64,000 nt of DNA from Agriotes lineatus (lineage: Eukaryota > Arthropoda > Insecta > Coleoptera > Elateridae), in contig OW679203.1 in the NCBI GenBank assembly GCA_940337035.1, forward strand, positions 31,505,495-31,569,494. Reading direction: 5' to 3'. This document shows, piece by piece, positions 1-11,267 of this stretch. A model generated the notes under the pieces. The model saw only the letters and a list, made by a program, of their open reading frames with translations. It did not search any database and was not told the origin of the DNA. The position numbers and the translations under genes were made by a program. Each line of letters begins with the position of its first letter. Position 1 is the first letter of the stretch.

Positions 1-1850
1 TCAGCCCCAGGAACCAACTTTGGAATATTATTTGCAGAACTAGTAGATAGGTTCTTAGCGGTTGAACTCTCTAACAACTAATAGCACCGAAATAAACCAA
101 TAACCAGCATAACACTCTTCAAAGCAAGCCAGATGGCGAATTATGAATACCCAATGAAGATCCCGTCATTATTGCGTACAACGGGGCCCGCTAACTACTC
201 TCCGGCAGTAGGGCTTAAGTTAACACTAAACAAAAAATAAGTAAATACAGGCGGCACCAATTTGAATAATAAACAATTCGCAAATCTAAATTGAATAATT
301 CTCCAATATTATGTATATCGTTTACTTGAAAATGAAATCCCAAATATGGTTGCTTCTATGAAATGCAAACGAACTAATAAACTACATCTTCGTAAGGTAA
401 CAACCAAACATAAATGACGCTCAATTAAATTGAGATATATTACTATTTTATGTACAGGTTTTGAAAGCAAAAGAGGCTATTCCTCGTACTGATATATTTA
501 TATAAACATATGTAATTCTGAATTTATGACATTTAACAGTACATATCAAATTCGCGACGTGATCACGATGCGCTCGCAATGAATTCGTAATTACATATAT
601 AGGTTTAAAACATGCACAAATACTACCAATTAAAAGTACGTAGGAAATACATACCTATCGAAAATTAATGACTCACTAAGCCACTTTAATTGTAGAAAAA
701 TGTTATAGAAACATGTAAATAAATTGATATCTGTCGCCTCCAATGTCGATCAAAGCCAATCACCAATAACCTTCGACAAAAAGAACGATCCACAAATACT
801 ATTCGCCAGAAAGAAAACAATCCATAAAAATTAAAAACTATCCCCTGCCCACAAAAAGCCCTGTAATAAAGATGTCACGAATAATCCGAAAAGTTGATAT
901 AAAAAAATAGAAAGAAACATTGCCGAATTCATCAAACTCCACGATCCATACACACGAATAGGGAACCATAATGAATAAACAGCAATTGTTTGTCGACATA
1001 CAAAGTTCACAAAGTCTCTACAAATTTTTTGCAACTGCAATAGTTGTTATGTTCTGTTTTTTCTGTCACTAAGCATCCGAAACAAAAATAGACTAATGCT
1101 AACACAATATGAGGCAATGACACTAGAATACCTAATCAGAACTGGGAGTTACAACACCGCATAACCAAAGCAGATTTTTGTTTAACAAATGTATAGCAGC
1201 TCTTAGTCAGCTTCACTTACTCTTTTAGCTAGTTTTGCAAAAAAGAATTTAACCTGGCCATCCTCTTCACATCTCACACTTTTTGACACTTTTTTCAATA
1301 ATAAAAAAAGATGACAGTGGCATGGCCATCAATCCGAACTGTAAGTGATTCGACGATTGAGTTAGATAACGTCTTCGACTTTCGATTTGTATGCGTTATT
1401 TCCTATAAGAGGTACACCGCCTATACGCCTGTGCCTTTGACAAGAATTACTTTTCTGTTCACGAAGTCTGATCTGAATTTTGGCCGGTGTGTTAATTTAT
1501 CAACCCCAAAAGCCAAAGATATAGATTCGAGGAATTTTTTGGAAAAAAGTTGTAGAAGCACTGGAAATGCTTTAATTTTCGGATTTTGATCTACTTCGTA
1601 AGTACGTTGGCAATCACCGCAGTTATGAATAAGGACACCTATAAATTTTAGTTTCTTTTGAAAACTACTTAATGGCTATGCAAATTTAAAAGATATACGT
1701 GGTTTTTTCTGCCACGCGGTTAGGCGGTGTAGTTTCAGTTGCATTTTTCCTGCTCGTTGTATGTGATATTTCCTAGTTTTGTTAAGCCCCTACTGAAACA
1801 GTTACGTGGGTTAATTAGCTCCAAGAGCTCGACGTTTACCTGACAAATTA
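1..1850. other. AT-rich DNA without a supportable gene
   Basis: I see only short chance frames here. No splice-consistent coding block or conserved protein motif is visible. The one structured item is a dispersed repeat copy at about 60-360, listed separately. The rest is unremarkable AT-rich intergenic sequence. Confidence 0.6.
60..360 (+). repeat. Dispersed repeat, copy 1 (unknown family)
   Basis: This stretch aligns by eye, with gaps, to about 24980-25250. Shared landmarks in the same order are AATACCCAA, then GCTACTACTC-like/GCTAACTACTC, then TTAACACTAAA, AATACAGG, CACCAATTT and a closing TATTATNNATAT. The two copies are clearly diverged. No coding potential, terminal repeats or A-tail is visible, so I cannot assign a class. 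It could be the remnant of a non-autonomous transposon. Confidence 0.5.
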
Positions 1851-1916
1851 AGTGTTTATTTGGATATTGAAGATTGCCAAGCTGGTATTCGAGTGCAGTA
1901 GGCAGTGTGACTTATT

Positions 1917-2249
1917 TAGATAGATAGATAGATAGATAGAGAGATAAATAGATAGATAGATATTTATTGAATATAACTTGCAATACACAAAAACTAAGAA
2001 ACTAAATATAAATATGTGTCGCAGTATTTGACAGTTTCTTTCCGATATTACGTTGGTTTCCTTATTTGAGCAAATATCTTCGTGATGTCTTCTATTGTAT
2101 AGCTTTTGAGATGTTTTCTTTTGGGTTTGGCGTATTGCAGAATATGCTTCACAAAGTTGTGCTTTTTGTTGCCATAAGTGTTGGCACGGTCGTTTAGTAA
2201 CTTTCGTCCGATTTATCGGTTGTGTGTCGGTTGCCAGGTGAACCAGCAT
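1917..2249 (-). repeat. (GATA)n-tailed LINE-like 3' end
   Basis: Read on the minus strand, AATAAA lies a few bases before a run of ATCT units (plus-strand GATA repeats at 1917-1962). The LINE at 42870-44922 ends in the same arrangement: AATAAA, a few bases, then (ATCT)n. I infer a decayed 3' end of a related non-LTR element. The minus-strand frame upstream (133 codons, 1848-2249) is lysine- and glutamine-rich and not recognisable. A plain microsatellite is the alternative. Confidence 0.4.
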
Positions 2250-2259
2250 TAGCTAAAGA

Positions 2260-3440
2260 CAATTGACCGAATTCTTAACAACTTTGCATCTGACCCGTTA
2301 TAGAGAGTTGCAATTTAGTGATTGATGCTTTAAGGTTATTCCTCCGTTTTATTTAGTATAATGGAATTTGGGAAAGTACACCAGCGAATAGATCTATTAG
2401 AGATAGCAGATAAAAGATTAAATCCCATAGTTGAACAATTGTAGGCCATTTGTTGCTATGCAATTTTCATTCTATTTTTAAGATATATTTCGATAAATTA
2501 GCACATTGTCTGGAAATTGAAGCACTGGACCGTTTTACAACTGAAGTAAGTAGTTTTTCTCCAAGGCGTCTGTACGCTAGTGGCATCTTTTTAGTTGCAG
2601 GGGTTTTCCAGTTATTAGAGTTTTCTGAAATTTTCAGATCTTCATATGGCAGGATTTTCTTTTTTAATGAACATTAGCGACTTAGGTATCTGGAATTTCT
2701 AGTTTATATAATTGGTGGCTTTGACTTGACTTTCCAAACCTACGCGATTTGTCTACGTTGGTACTCTTCTATTCAGCAGCTAGGCGAGGTTGAAGTCACA
2801 TTGGTTTCCTTGATCTAACAGAGAAGCTACGTTCTTCTACTGTAACTATATATTTTTACCTCAATTTAATAATGCATCGGCTCTAAGTGTATGAATTGAC
2901 GATATTGACATTTTTCTGCTTATGCCGGTTTTACCATTTATATATTAATACAGTAGTGATTTATATGGGAATTGCAGACGTCCTTGCGCTTTGTCTATTT
3001 ATGCCTTAAAGTTACATTTTAAATTATAAATTACACACGTTATGCTGTGAACGTAGCATTTACACTCCGAGAGACTGGTATTGGGTTTGACTTGATTACG
3101 TATGTACCTTGTCTATAAGTATTCTAGATACAATATTTTACTTAGCTACGAGTAACTCCCTCTTATATTACTTGTGTGAATGAAAGCATTAGAAATAAGT
3201 ATCGCTCTAACTGCGCCGTATTTATGCATTTTTTCTTTCTGTAACAGGTTATAGCTTATCAAACAGCCTGCGTCTGATAAAGGTAACTATTTGACCTGGA
3301 AAACAAACAACTTCGATTCGTGAGTTGTTGAATAATTAATCTGAAGGCGACTGTATTTAGTTTTGATAATTTTACTGTTAACTCGCTGTCTTCTCGGGAG
3401 TCGCTTAGCTGGCCCGTTGCATGCTAGTGCTTACGGGACT
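2260..3440. other. AT-rich DNA, probably decayed LINE sequence
   Basis: No defensible gene is seen. The right part lies immediately downstream of the minus-strand LINE remnant at 3540-3924, so it may be the rest of that element. I could not follow reverse transcriptase motifs through it. Confidence 0.4.
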
Positions 3441-3539
3441 GTTTTTGGTATTCACAGCTCACCATAGGTTATATTGAAGTGTTGTTCATTTATCCTATTT
3501 TCAAAATGCGTGCTGGAGTTTGAGTTGGCATCTCTTCTT

Positions 3540-3924
3540 TGAATACGTAAACAAGGTATCTCTGTCCGTAGGCCATTACGGAATCCAAACTGCGTTGTTT
3601 ATCTAATTGTTTACACATTTTTGCATAGATTGCAATTCAAAATATTTGCAAATCATGACTCATTAGGCTTCACATACAGTATCGAAACATTCTATTGCAT
3701 CCATTTTTTGGGGATTGTCACAAAGGTTTAACCAATCCATTTAGTATGGTTCCTCTATTATAGATAGCGTTGAAAAGGTTTACTAGGATGCATATTCTGT
3801 TTTCCTCTAGTATTTTTATCATATTTGCATTCTTAATTGCTTCTTTCGCTTCATCTTTGGTGACACATAGCCCACTGGTAACTTTCGTGGTCTTCAAAGG
3901 ACTCCTGTTTATATTGTCGTCATC
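3540..3924 (-). pseudogene. RTE-type LINE reverse transcriptase fragment
   Basis: The minus strand encodes pieces of a non-LTR reverse transcriptase. One frame starting near 3924 runs into the segment before RT motif 1, with residues TKDEAKEAIKNA followed at once by MIKILEENRICILVNLFN. In intact relatives a stretch containing the GKAPGPD-like motif separates these, so there is an internal deletion. After a frameshift SLMSH is readable, and in a third frame QFGFRNG. All three are hallmarks of RTE-like elements. No endonuclease domain, FADD box or 3' end can be followed. This is a dead, old copy that abuts satellite A. Confidence 0.65.
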
Positions 3925-3954
3925 TAACTAGTTTGTGGTTAATTTTCTTGCTTT

Positions 3955-6900
3955 CTAGGTTTGAACAAGAACAATGTCGTGCATTCCGTTGTCATATTTC
4001 TATCCATATTTTCCTAGAATCCTTCTTAATTTTTTATTTATGAAATTTCTTCATCTTTCTTTCAATGTTTGGATAAAGACCAGGTTGTCCGTTCCGCTTT
4101 CACACTTTTATCCATCTTTTCCCGCACTCCTTAAATTCTTATCTATCAAATGTCTTCTCCTTTCTTTGAATATTTGGACAAGGGCAAGGTTGTCCTTTGC
4201 CTTTTTACGCATCTATTAATTTTTTTCCGTAATCCTCTTCAAATTCTTATTTGTTAAACTTCTTCTTTTTCCTTTTAAGGTTTGGATAAAGACAAAGTTG
4301 TCAGTTTCGTTCTCATGTTTCCTGAAATTCGTCTTAAAATCCTATTTATGAAACTGCTTTATTTCAACGTTTGGACGAAGACAAGGTTGTCGGCTTCGTT
4401 TTTACATGTTTTCAATCTTGCACAGGAATCCTTCTTAAATTCTTATTTATTAAACCCCTTCTTCATCTTCTTTTCAAAGTTTGGGGAAGGTTGCCCTTTC
4501 CGTTTTACTATTTATATGAATCTTTTCCCGAAATCCTCCTTAAATTATTATTTATCAAATATCTTCCAGTTAAGGTTTGAACAAGGATAATATTTTCCGT
4601 TCCGTTTTCACATTGCTACCATCTTTCCTGGGCATCCTCTTTAAATTCTTATTTATTAAACCTCTTGTTCTTCTTCTTTTTAAGGCTTGCAGGACAATAT
4701 TGCCCTAAGATCCTCTATAAATTTTTATTTAGTAAACCTCGTCTTCTTCCTTCCAGGTTTTGGACAAGAACAAGGTTGTCCGTTCCATTTTTCTATTTGT
4801 ATCCTCCTTTTCTCAAAATCCTCCTTAAATGATTATTGTTCAAACACCTTCCTTTTAAGGTTGGAACCAAGACATGGTTTTCGGTTTCATTTTCACATTT
4901 CTATCCATATTTCCTGGAATTCTACTTAACTTCCTGTTTATCAAAGCTCCTTTACATCAGTGTTTGGACAAGTTGTTTGTTCCGTTGTCACATTGCTTTC
5001 ATCTTCCCCGGAAATTCTCTTTAAATTCTTATTTATTAAACCTTTTCTTCTTCTTTTCAAGGTTTGGACAAAGCCAAGGTTGTCCGTTTCGTTTTGTTAT
5101 TTATATCCAGTTTTCTCCGAAATCCTCCTTAAATTTTTATTTATCAAATATCCCCTTTTAAGATTTCAACAAAGACAAGGTTGTCGGTTTCATTTTCACA
5201 TTTCTATCCATATTTCTTGGAATTCTTCTTAAATTCTTATTTATCAAGCCCCTTATTTCAACGTTTGGACAAAGACAAAGTTGTCCGTTCCACTTTCACA
5301 TTGATTTCCCAGATATTCTCCTTAAATTGTTATTCATTAAACCGCTCCTTCTTCTTCCTTTCAAGGTTTGGAAGACATGCTTGGCCTAGGATCCTCCACA
5401 AATTCTTATTTATTAAACCTCTTATTTCTTTCAAGGTATAGACAAGGGCAAGGTTGCCCGTTCCGTTTTTCTATTTGTATCGACCTTTTCCCGAAATCCT
5501 CCTTAAATTATTATTTATCAAACACCTTCCTTTTACGGTTTGAACCAAGTCATGGTTGTCGGTTTCATTTTCACATTTCTATCCATATTTACTGGAATTT
5601 TACTTAAATTCCTGTTTTTAAAAACTCCTTTATATCAATTTTCGGACAAAGACAAAGTTGTTCGTTCCGTTGTCATATTGCTTCCATCTTTCCCGGAAAT
5701 ATTCTTTAAATCCTTATTTATTAAACCGCTTCTTTTTCCATTTCTTCTTCGTCCTTTCAAAGTTTGCAGAAGGACCACCTTGCTCTAGGCTCCTCCATAA
5801 ATTCTTATTTATAAAACCTTTTCTTCTTATTTTCAAGGGTTTGACAAGGCCAAAGTTGTAAGTTTTGTTGTTATATTTATATCTCTTTTTTCAGAAATCC
5901 TCCTTAAATCTTTATTTATCAAATATTTCCTTTTAAGGTTTGAACAAAGACAAGCTTGTCGGTTTCATTTTCACATTTCTATCCATATTTTTTGTAATTC
6001 TTATTAAATTCATATTTATCAAACTCCCTTATTTCAATGTTTGGACAAAAACAAAGTAGTCCGTTTCGTTTTCACATTGCTTCCATATTTCTCGGAAATT
6101 TTCCTTAAATCTTTATTCATTAAACCTCTCCTTCTTACTTTTACGGTTTGGACAAGGCTAAGGTTGTCCGTTTCGTGTTTTTATTTGTACCCATATTTTT
6201 ACGAAATTTTGCTTAAATTCTTATCTTTCAAACATCTTGCTTTTAAGGTTTGAACAAAGAAAAGGTTGGTGGTTTTATTTTTACATTTATATCCATATTT
6301 CCTGGAATTTTCCTTAAATGAATATTTATCAAACTCCTTTATTTCAATGTTTGGACAAAGACCAAGTTGTTTGTTTAGCTTTCACATTGCTTCCATCTTT
6401 TCCTGAAATTCTCCTTAAATTGTTTTTTATTAAACCTCTTTTTCTTTCTTTCAAGGTTTAGAGAAAGACAAGATTGCCCTAGGCTCCTCTATAAATTCTC
6501 ATTTATTAAACATCTCTTTCTCCTTTCACAGTTTGGACAATGTCAACGTTGTCCGTTTCGTGTTTCTATTTGTATCTCTTTACGAAATCCTTTTTAAATT
6601 CTTATTTATCAAACATCTTCTTTTTAAGGTTTGAACAAGGACAAGGTTGTCGGTTTCATTTTCACATTTATATCCATATTTCTTGGAATTTTCCTTAAAT
6701 GAATATTTATCAAACTCCTTTATTTCAATGTTTGGACAAAGACCAAGTTGTTTGTTTAGCTTTCACATTGCTTCCATCTTTTCCTGAAATTCTCCTTAAA
6801 TTGTTTTTTATTAAACCTCTTCTTCTTTCTTTCAAGGTTTAGAGAAAGACAAGATTGCCCTAGGCTCCTCTATAAATTCTCATTTATTAAACATCTCTTT

Positions 6901-8720
6901 CTCCTTTCACAGTTTGGACCATGTCAACGTTGTCCGTTTCGTGTTTCTATTTGTATCTCTTTACGAAATCCTTTTTAAATTCTTATTTATCAAACATCTT
7001 GCTTTTAAGGTTTGAACAAGGACAAGGTTGTCGGTTTCATTTTCACATTTATATCCATATTTCTTGGAATTTTCCTTAAACGAATATTTATCAAGCTCCT
7101 TTATTTCAATGTTTGGACAAAGATAAAGTTGTTTGTTCAGCTGTCACATTGCTTCCATCTTTTCCCGAAATTCTTCTTAAATTGTTTTTTATTAAACCTC
7201 TTCTTCTTCCTTTCAAGGTTTAGAGAAAGACAAGATTGCCCTAGGCTCCTCTATAATTTCTCATTTATTAAACATCTCTTTCTCCTTTCACAGTTTGGAC
7301 CATGTCAACTTTGTCCGTTTCGTGTTTCTATTTGTATCTCCTTACGAAATGCTCCTTAAATCTTTATTTATCAAATATTTCCTTTTAAGGCTTGAACAAA
7401 GACAAGCTTGTCGGTTTCATTTTCACATTTCTATCCATATTTTTTGTAATTCTCATTAAATTCATATTTATCAAACTCCCTTATTTCAATGTTTGGACAA
7501 AAACAAAGTAGTCCGTTTCGTTTTCACATTGCTTTCATATTTCTCGGAAATTTTCCTTAAATCTTTATTCATTAAACCTCTCCTTCTTCTTCCTTTCGCG
7601 GTTTGGACAAGGGCAAGGTTGTCCGTTTCGTGTTTTTATTTGTACTCATATTTTTACGAAATTTTTCTTAAATTCTTATCGTTCAAACATCTTGCTTTTA
7701 AGGTTTGAACAAGGAAAAGGTTGGCGGTTCTATTTTCACGTTTATATCCATATTTCTTGGAATTTTTCTTAAATGAATATTTATTAAACTCCTTGATTTC
7801 AATGTTTGGACAAAGGCAAAGTTGTTTGTTCAGCTTTCACATTGCTTCCATCTTTTCCTGAAATTCTTCTTCCTTTCAAGGTTTAGAGAAAGACAAGATT
7901 GCCTTAGGCTCCTCTATAAATTCTCATTTATTAAACATCTCTTTCTCCTTTCCCAGTTTGGACAATGTCAACGTTGTCCGTTTCGTGTTTCTATTTGTAT
8001 CTTTTTACGAAATCCTCCTTAAATTGTTATTTATCAAACATCTTCCTTTTAAGGTTTGAACAAGGACAAGGTTGTCGGTTTCATTTTCACATTTCTATCC
8101 ATATTTCCTAGAATTCTCCTTAAATTATTATTATTTATCAAACTTCTCCGTAAATTCCTATTTATGAAGCTTCTTTATTGCAATGTTTGAACAAAGACAA
8201 GGTTGTCCGTTCCGTTTTTACATTTCTTTTATATTTCCCGAAAATCCTACTTAAATTCTTATTTATTAAACCCCTTCTTGTTCGTCTTCTTTTTCTTCGT
8301 TTCAAGATTTGAGGAAGAACGAGGTTGTCGGTTCCGTTTTCACATATGTATCCATATTTTTTGAAATCCTTCTTAGATTTTTATTTAGCAAACACCTTTT
8401 CAAGGTTTCGACCAAGACAAGATTTCCGATCCGCCTTCGCATTTCCATCGACCTTTTCTTGTAATTCTTAAATTCGTATGTATCAAATCTCCTTTCAAGG
8501 ATTAGACACGAATATTTCTGCTCAGATTTTCCCGTGACTTTTCTTAATTTTTTATTTGTGAAACTTCTTCTTTTTCTCTTTTTCAAGGGTTGAGCAAGAA
8601 CAAGGTTGTTCGTTCCGTTTTCACATTTCTATCCACCTTTCCATGGGATTCTTCTCAAAGTTTTGTCTATCAACCTTCTTTGTTCTACTCCCTCTCAAAG
8701 CTTGAACAAGGATAAGGTTT
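3955..8720. repeat. Satellite A, higher-order tandem array
   Basis: This is a 4.8 kb array of imperfect monomers of about 75-110 bp. Each contains a TTTGGACAA or TTTGAACAA box, a GTTGTCNGTT box, TTCACATT, a C/T-rich stretch and CTTAAATTCTTATTTATNAAAC. Four monomer types alternate. The best homogenised stretch repeats at exactly 381 bp, judged from the AAGGTTTGAACAA box at 6245, 6626 and 7007 and then at 7387. Outside this core the spacing varies between about 300 and 400 bp. The left edge is at about 3955, and the array fades after 8720. Many short overlapping plus-strand frames rich in F, L and S are by-products of the repeat and are not genes. Confidence 0.9.
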
Positions 8721-9580
8721 ACCTGTAATTTTTCGCATTTCAAACCATCTTTTCCTCGGATGGTTCGGATCTTTGCTTCGTCGAGATCTATATGCTTTTT
8801 TTAAATTTTAGAGCCGCCCATTCGCTGCACATGTCGCTTCCATACTTTTCCGTATTCTGTAATTTCTTCGTTTCATCGCCTTGAATATCCTTGTTTCATA
8901 TGCGATCGACTTTTGTACAACCCTTGACTCTTCTAAGAATCTACAATTATGTTCCTTGCAGCCTTGATTAGTCCGTTTAAGAGAGTATAAGTGTAGGCAC
9001 AGCTATAGCTTTTGTAGAATATAACGCTCTGTATATTGCTCCACATATGTGCTGAAATTTGCGTATTTCATTATGAACGTCACTTTCGTCTTGATAGTTC
9101 ACGTTACATTTCAGGTAGTTAATACTCAATAGGTACTTACTCTATTCGTTGGTTGTCTATACTTATCTTGCTCATAATACCTTCCATCCTATTGGTTTTC
9201 TCTGTAAATGTTTTGGGGTTGCATTCTTTGTTTGGCCTAAAATGTGCTTGCTGGAGTTTCGTGTCCTTTATGGTGGAACATCATTAGGGCGTTTACGACT
9301 AGAAGAGTGTTAATATGAGTTTCCTAGTTTATTTTTATCACTGGATTGAACTGAGATCATTACAGGATAGTACATGTAAGAAAGTCTTGTATTAGGAAGC
9401 ATGAATGCAATCTAGAAAAGCAATCTCAAAGCTTCGAGGGATTCACAAAATTGTGCGATTCTAAATCGAAACTGCGCTTCAGAACATTCGATTCAGCGTC
9501 GAACCAGCCGATAAAACGAGTGCATTTTCAGAAGGTTAGGCGGAAACCTCAAGCGTAGAGTTTCATTCTCCAGAGACGCT
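8721..9580. other. Unique AT-rich spacer
   Basis: No repeat unit, transposon end or coding block is recognised between the end of satellite A and the GC-richer block at 9.58 kb. Confidence 0.5.
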
Positions 9581-10330
9581 GGAATGTGAGACTAATTAAG
9601 GCTGAGGAGATTAATAACGCCATTCAATACCTGCACGTCCCGAGCTTTATGCAAACTCAATGCCTACACGTGTCTACACAGATACGTAATGCAATTAGGG
9701 CTCTTTCACCGACCCGAGTTGGATTCGCCTTCCCTTTCTGCTCGACTTGCACCAGGGTTAGCAAAGAAAAATTCAAATTCAACTGATCGACCGGCTAATC
9801 AGGGTAATCCCCGATAATTTCAGATCGCGACCCTCACCCCTTGCTTGAGCAAACTTTTCATTTTGGCCCGATCAGGGTCGGGCACGATTTGGATGAAACC
9901 TAATTAGGTCTATCCTCTTATGCCTCGGGAAACTTTGCACTGATTAGGCCGGCTATAATTAGACCGGCTAATTACATTATGCAAAGCTTGGAGGAAAAAA
10001 GCGGCTTGATAATGGTACCGGATACTTCGTGTGACAAATCAGTGACCAGTTTTTTGGTGATTCGACAAAACTGTTGCAGTTTTTTTGGGATTCATGGACC
10101 GTGAGGTTCGAGGCCGTTTTTTTTTTCGGCTAATGAGTCGCAGTATTCACTTTTGCTCGCAGAAGCCTAAACGTCGCCCTTTGCGAGGTCTTGGGATTCA
10201 AAGTGTGACGAGGAGAGTGGATCGGATGGTTCGAAGGCTGCAGGATCAGGTAAGATCGAAAGATCAAGAGTTCTCGTTTCCCTACGAAAATTGTGGAGCC
10301 AAGAAGCAGGTGTCAAGTAAAATTCATTTT
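9581..10330. promoter_or_regulatory. Candidate enhancer-like block with ATTA motifs
   Basis: This block is richer in G+C and more complex than the satellites on both sides. It contains several homeodomain-type TAATTA/ATTAG cores near 9590, 9691, 9899, 9943, 9957 and 9970. The sequence around 9945-9986 has GGCCGGCTATAATTAG, then CCGGCTAATTACATT, then a POU-like ATGCAAAG. A 96-codon plus-strand frame at 10085-10375 contains CAG/GTAAGA at about 10248, which resembles a splice donor, but I do not recognise the peptide. Function is inferred from motif clustering alone. Conservation would have to be shown. Confidence 0.3.
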
Positions 10331-10804
10331 CTTGTTTTTATGACAAATTTAAACGTTCTTATATTAAAAACTTGATTTAAATAAAACCTATTTTAAATAG
10401 TCTAAATCCTTACTTTACCTTATACGAATCTATAGTTACAATTGGAGCGATTCATTATGTCAAATTAGTTTAAAATAAGTTATGTAATATTTGTAAGTAA
10501 ATTTTCGTGGTTCAGGAATCTGTAAAATCTGCTACGATGGGCACTTGGCCAGCATTGCCAATATTCATGTATTACTGTACCTGTAGTCGTAAGGAAAGCA
10601 TAACCTTATTTTTTTGCTTTTTTTTTAATGCTTGGGATAAGTACATTACTAGAATTTATTTTTATTAATCAAAGCGGTTGCCCTGCTGTTAAAGTAAAAA
10701 TGCAATGGGTGTGTGTGGTTCAAAGGGCGACCTCTAGTTTTATATCATAGAATGTGGGTTCGACTTTCCAATCCAGTTTTGGCAACCGAGAGGTTGTTCT
10801 ATAT
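10331..10804. other. AT-rich spacer before satellite B
   Basis: No gene or repeat structure is recognised. The satellite-type TTTAAACTAGAAA phrases begin at about 10805. Confidence 0.5.
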
Positions 10805-11014
10805 AGAAATTTTCATTTAAAGCAAACATTTCGAAATTGCAACTAGAACGATTTACTTTTAAACCAGAGTTTCCACTTAAAACTAAAAATATCCACGTTT
10901 TGACCCACATTTCCACTTTTTAGCTAGACATGTCTCCTTTTCAAGTAAAATTCATCAGATTTAAACTGTAGAAACCTGTATTTTAATCTAGACGTTTCTC
11001 GTAACCATGTACCC

Positions 11015-11267
11015 TTTTTTTTATTTAGTACTCAGCCGTTAGGCCAATTATAGGCGTCGCTGTACATTTTATGGGGACTTCCAACCTCACTAACGACTGT
11101 CATGATGTTATTATGACATCCGGGACCACCTATTTCCGTGGCAGCCGTACTACGAGGCGCCTGGAAAAGCAGCCGTGAAACTCCCATCCAAGTTCTGACC
11201 AGAAAGAGCGTTGCTTAACTTTACTGATCGAACGTGGACGCTTGTTCAAGCTACACCACCCGGGACC
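11015..11267 (-). mobile_element. 5S rRNA-derived SINE (SINE3-like)
   Basis: On the minus strand the head resembles 5S rRNA. It has CGATCAGTAAAGTTAAGCAA (box A region, plus coordinates about 11210-11230) and GGTCAGAACTTGGATGGGAG (box C region, 11181-11200). A 5S-unrelated body of about 130 bp follows, and the unit closes with an A-rich tail seen as a T run at 11015-11022. A 5S head, unrelated body and A-tail is the plan of SINE3 elements, which use the internal 5S promoter for RNA polymerase III. A 5S pseudogene fragment is the alternative, but the extra body and tail argue against it. I did not find a convincing target duplication. The copy sits at the left edge of satellite B. Confidence 0.7.

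Noticed and set aside
3974..8022. Many plus-strand frames of 60-115 codons rich in F, L and S
   Set aside because: They recur in step with satellite A units in all frames, with no conserved domain. They are by-products of the tandem repeat.
11150..11260. A functional 5S rRNA gene
   Set aside because: Only parts of 5S are recognisable, the ends do not match, and an unrelated body with an A-tail follows. It fits a SINE better.
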